A DNA stretch of 64,000 nt from Formicarius rufipectus (Eukaryota > Chordata > Aves > Passeriformes > Formicariidae). This document shows, piece by piece, positions 63,701 to 64,000 of the stretch. A program made the translations under genes and the position numbers. How positions within the stretch are numbered: position 1 is the stretch's first letter; each line of letters begins with the position of its first letter. The notes beneath the pieces are model-generated. The model was not told the DNA's origin. It saw nothing but the letters and a program-made list of their open reading frames with translations, and searched no databases. The DNA lies in NCBI GenBank assembly GCA_013399695.1, contig VXAU01004440.1:189127-253126 (forward strand), written 5' to 3'.

Positions 63701-64000
63701 GGTAAGCTATTTTGCCTTCAATATTAATTTCTGGTCTTGTTTGGATTGCATTAAAAATAGAAGAATTACGGACAAAGAAAGAATAGTATGAAGAGAATTT
63801 GGCATTCCATTGAGCATGTTCCATAACATGGACACATTCTTGGTGATCCTACCATGGCACACACTGAGGAAGGAACTCCTAGTAGTTTTCAAAAAAATGT
63901 GCTGATATTTTGAAGGTGGTACACTGACAAACTGAAAATTTAAATTATATTTGGGTCGTGATGCATCTTTGAAACAGATCTGAATTTCAGTTCAATGAGG
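60721..64000. other. Unannotated AT-rich sequence
   Basis: No gene or clear repeat recognised. Open frames stay below 85 codons and carry no motif known to me. Confidence 0.55.

Noticed and set aside
1..64000. CRISPR arrays, operons, phage or plasmid genes, integrated viral genes
   Set aside because: No regularly spaced repeats, no dense coding and no viral gene domains were seen. CR1 content and low coding density point to a bird nuclear genome.

Overview
The window looks like nuclear DNA from a bird. It is AT-rich and CpG-poor, and its recognisable repeats are CR1 LINEs, the main bird retrotransposons. Several copies keep the typical CR1 3' end with its short ATTCTATG-like tail. I see no operons, ribosome binding sites or long coding frames. 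Most open frames of 60-150 codons are what chance or dead CR1 copies would give. I found no gene I can name, so I read this as intergenic or deep intronic sequence. The identifications rest on recall of repeat families, since no search was possible.

Layout. The stretch 1-3372 is plain unique sequence. At 3385-3815 lies the most interesting element: a CpG-rich unit of about 430 bp, flanked by a perfect 12-bp direct repeat, with a tRNA-like core (pol III A and B boxes) and an AAC-repeat tail. It behaves like a SINE. CR1 relics follow at 13390-13906 (+), 14564-14942 (-) and 19632-20104 (+). From 20105 to 32600 the sequence is mostly unmarked, apart from two G-quadruplex motifs near 30.3 and 30.9 kb and one unresolved base. 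An old CR1/L3-type 3' end (+) at 32605-32715 lies 150 bp before a 147-bp A/C-only tract. A long, very decayed L3-type CR1 (-) occupies about 36280-37420. Younger CR1 copies lie at 41408-41735 (-) and 60397-60720 (-). A second non-CR1 element, at 53752-54130 (-), preserves the C-terminus of a LINE polyprotein of RTE-like type, with a C2HC zinc-finger motif.

How the parts relate. The elements do not form a working system. They are layers of insertions of different age: old L3-type CR1, an RTE-like fragment, avian CR1 subfamilies, and the SINE, which is probably youngest because its target duplication is intact. Three places (16002-16285, 49863-50232, 40335-41081) have exon-like or unusually open sequence that I could not identify. 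They are flagged as low-confidence leads only.
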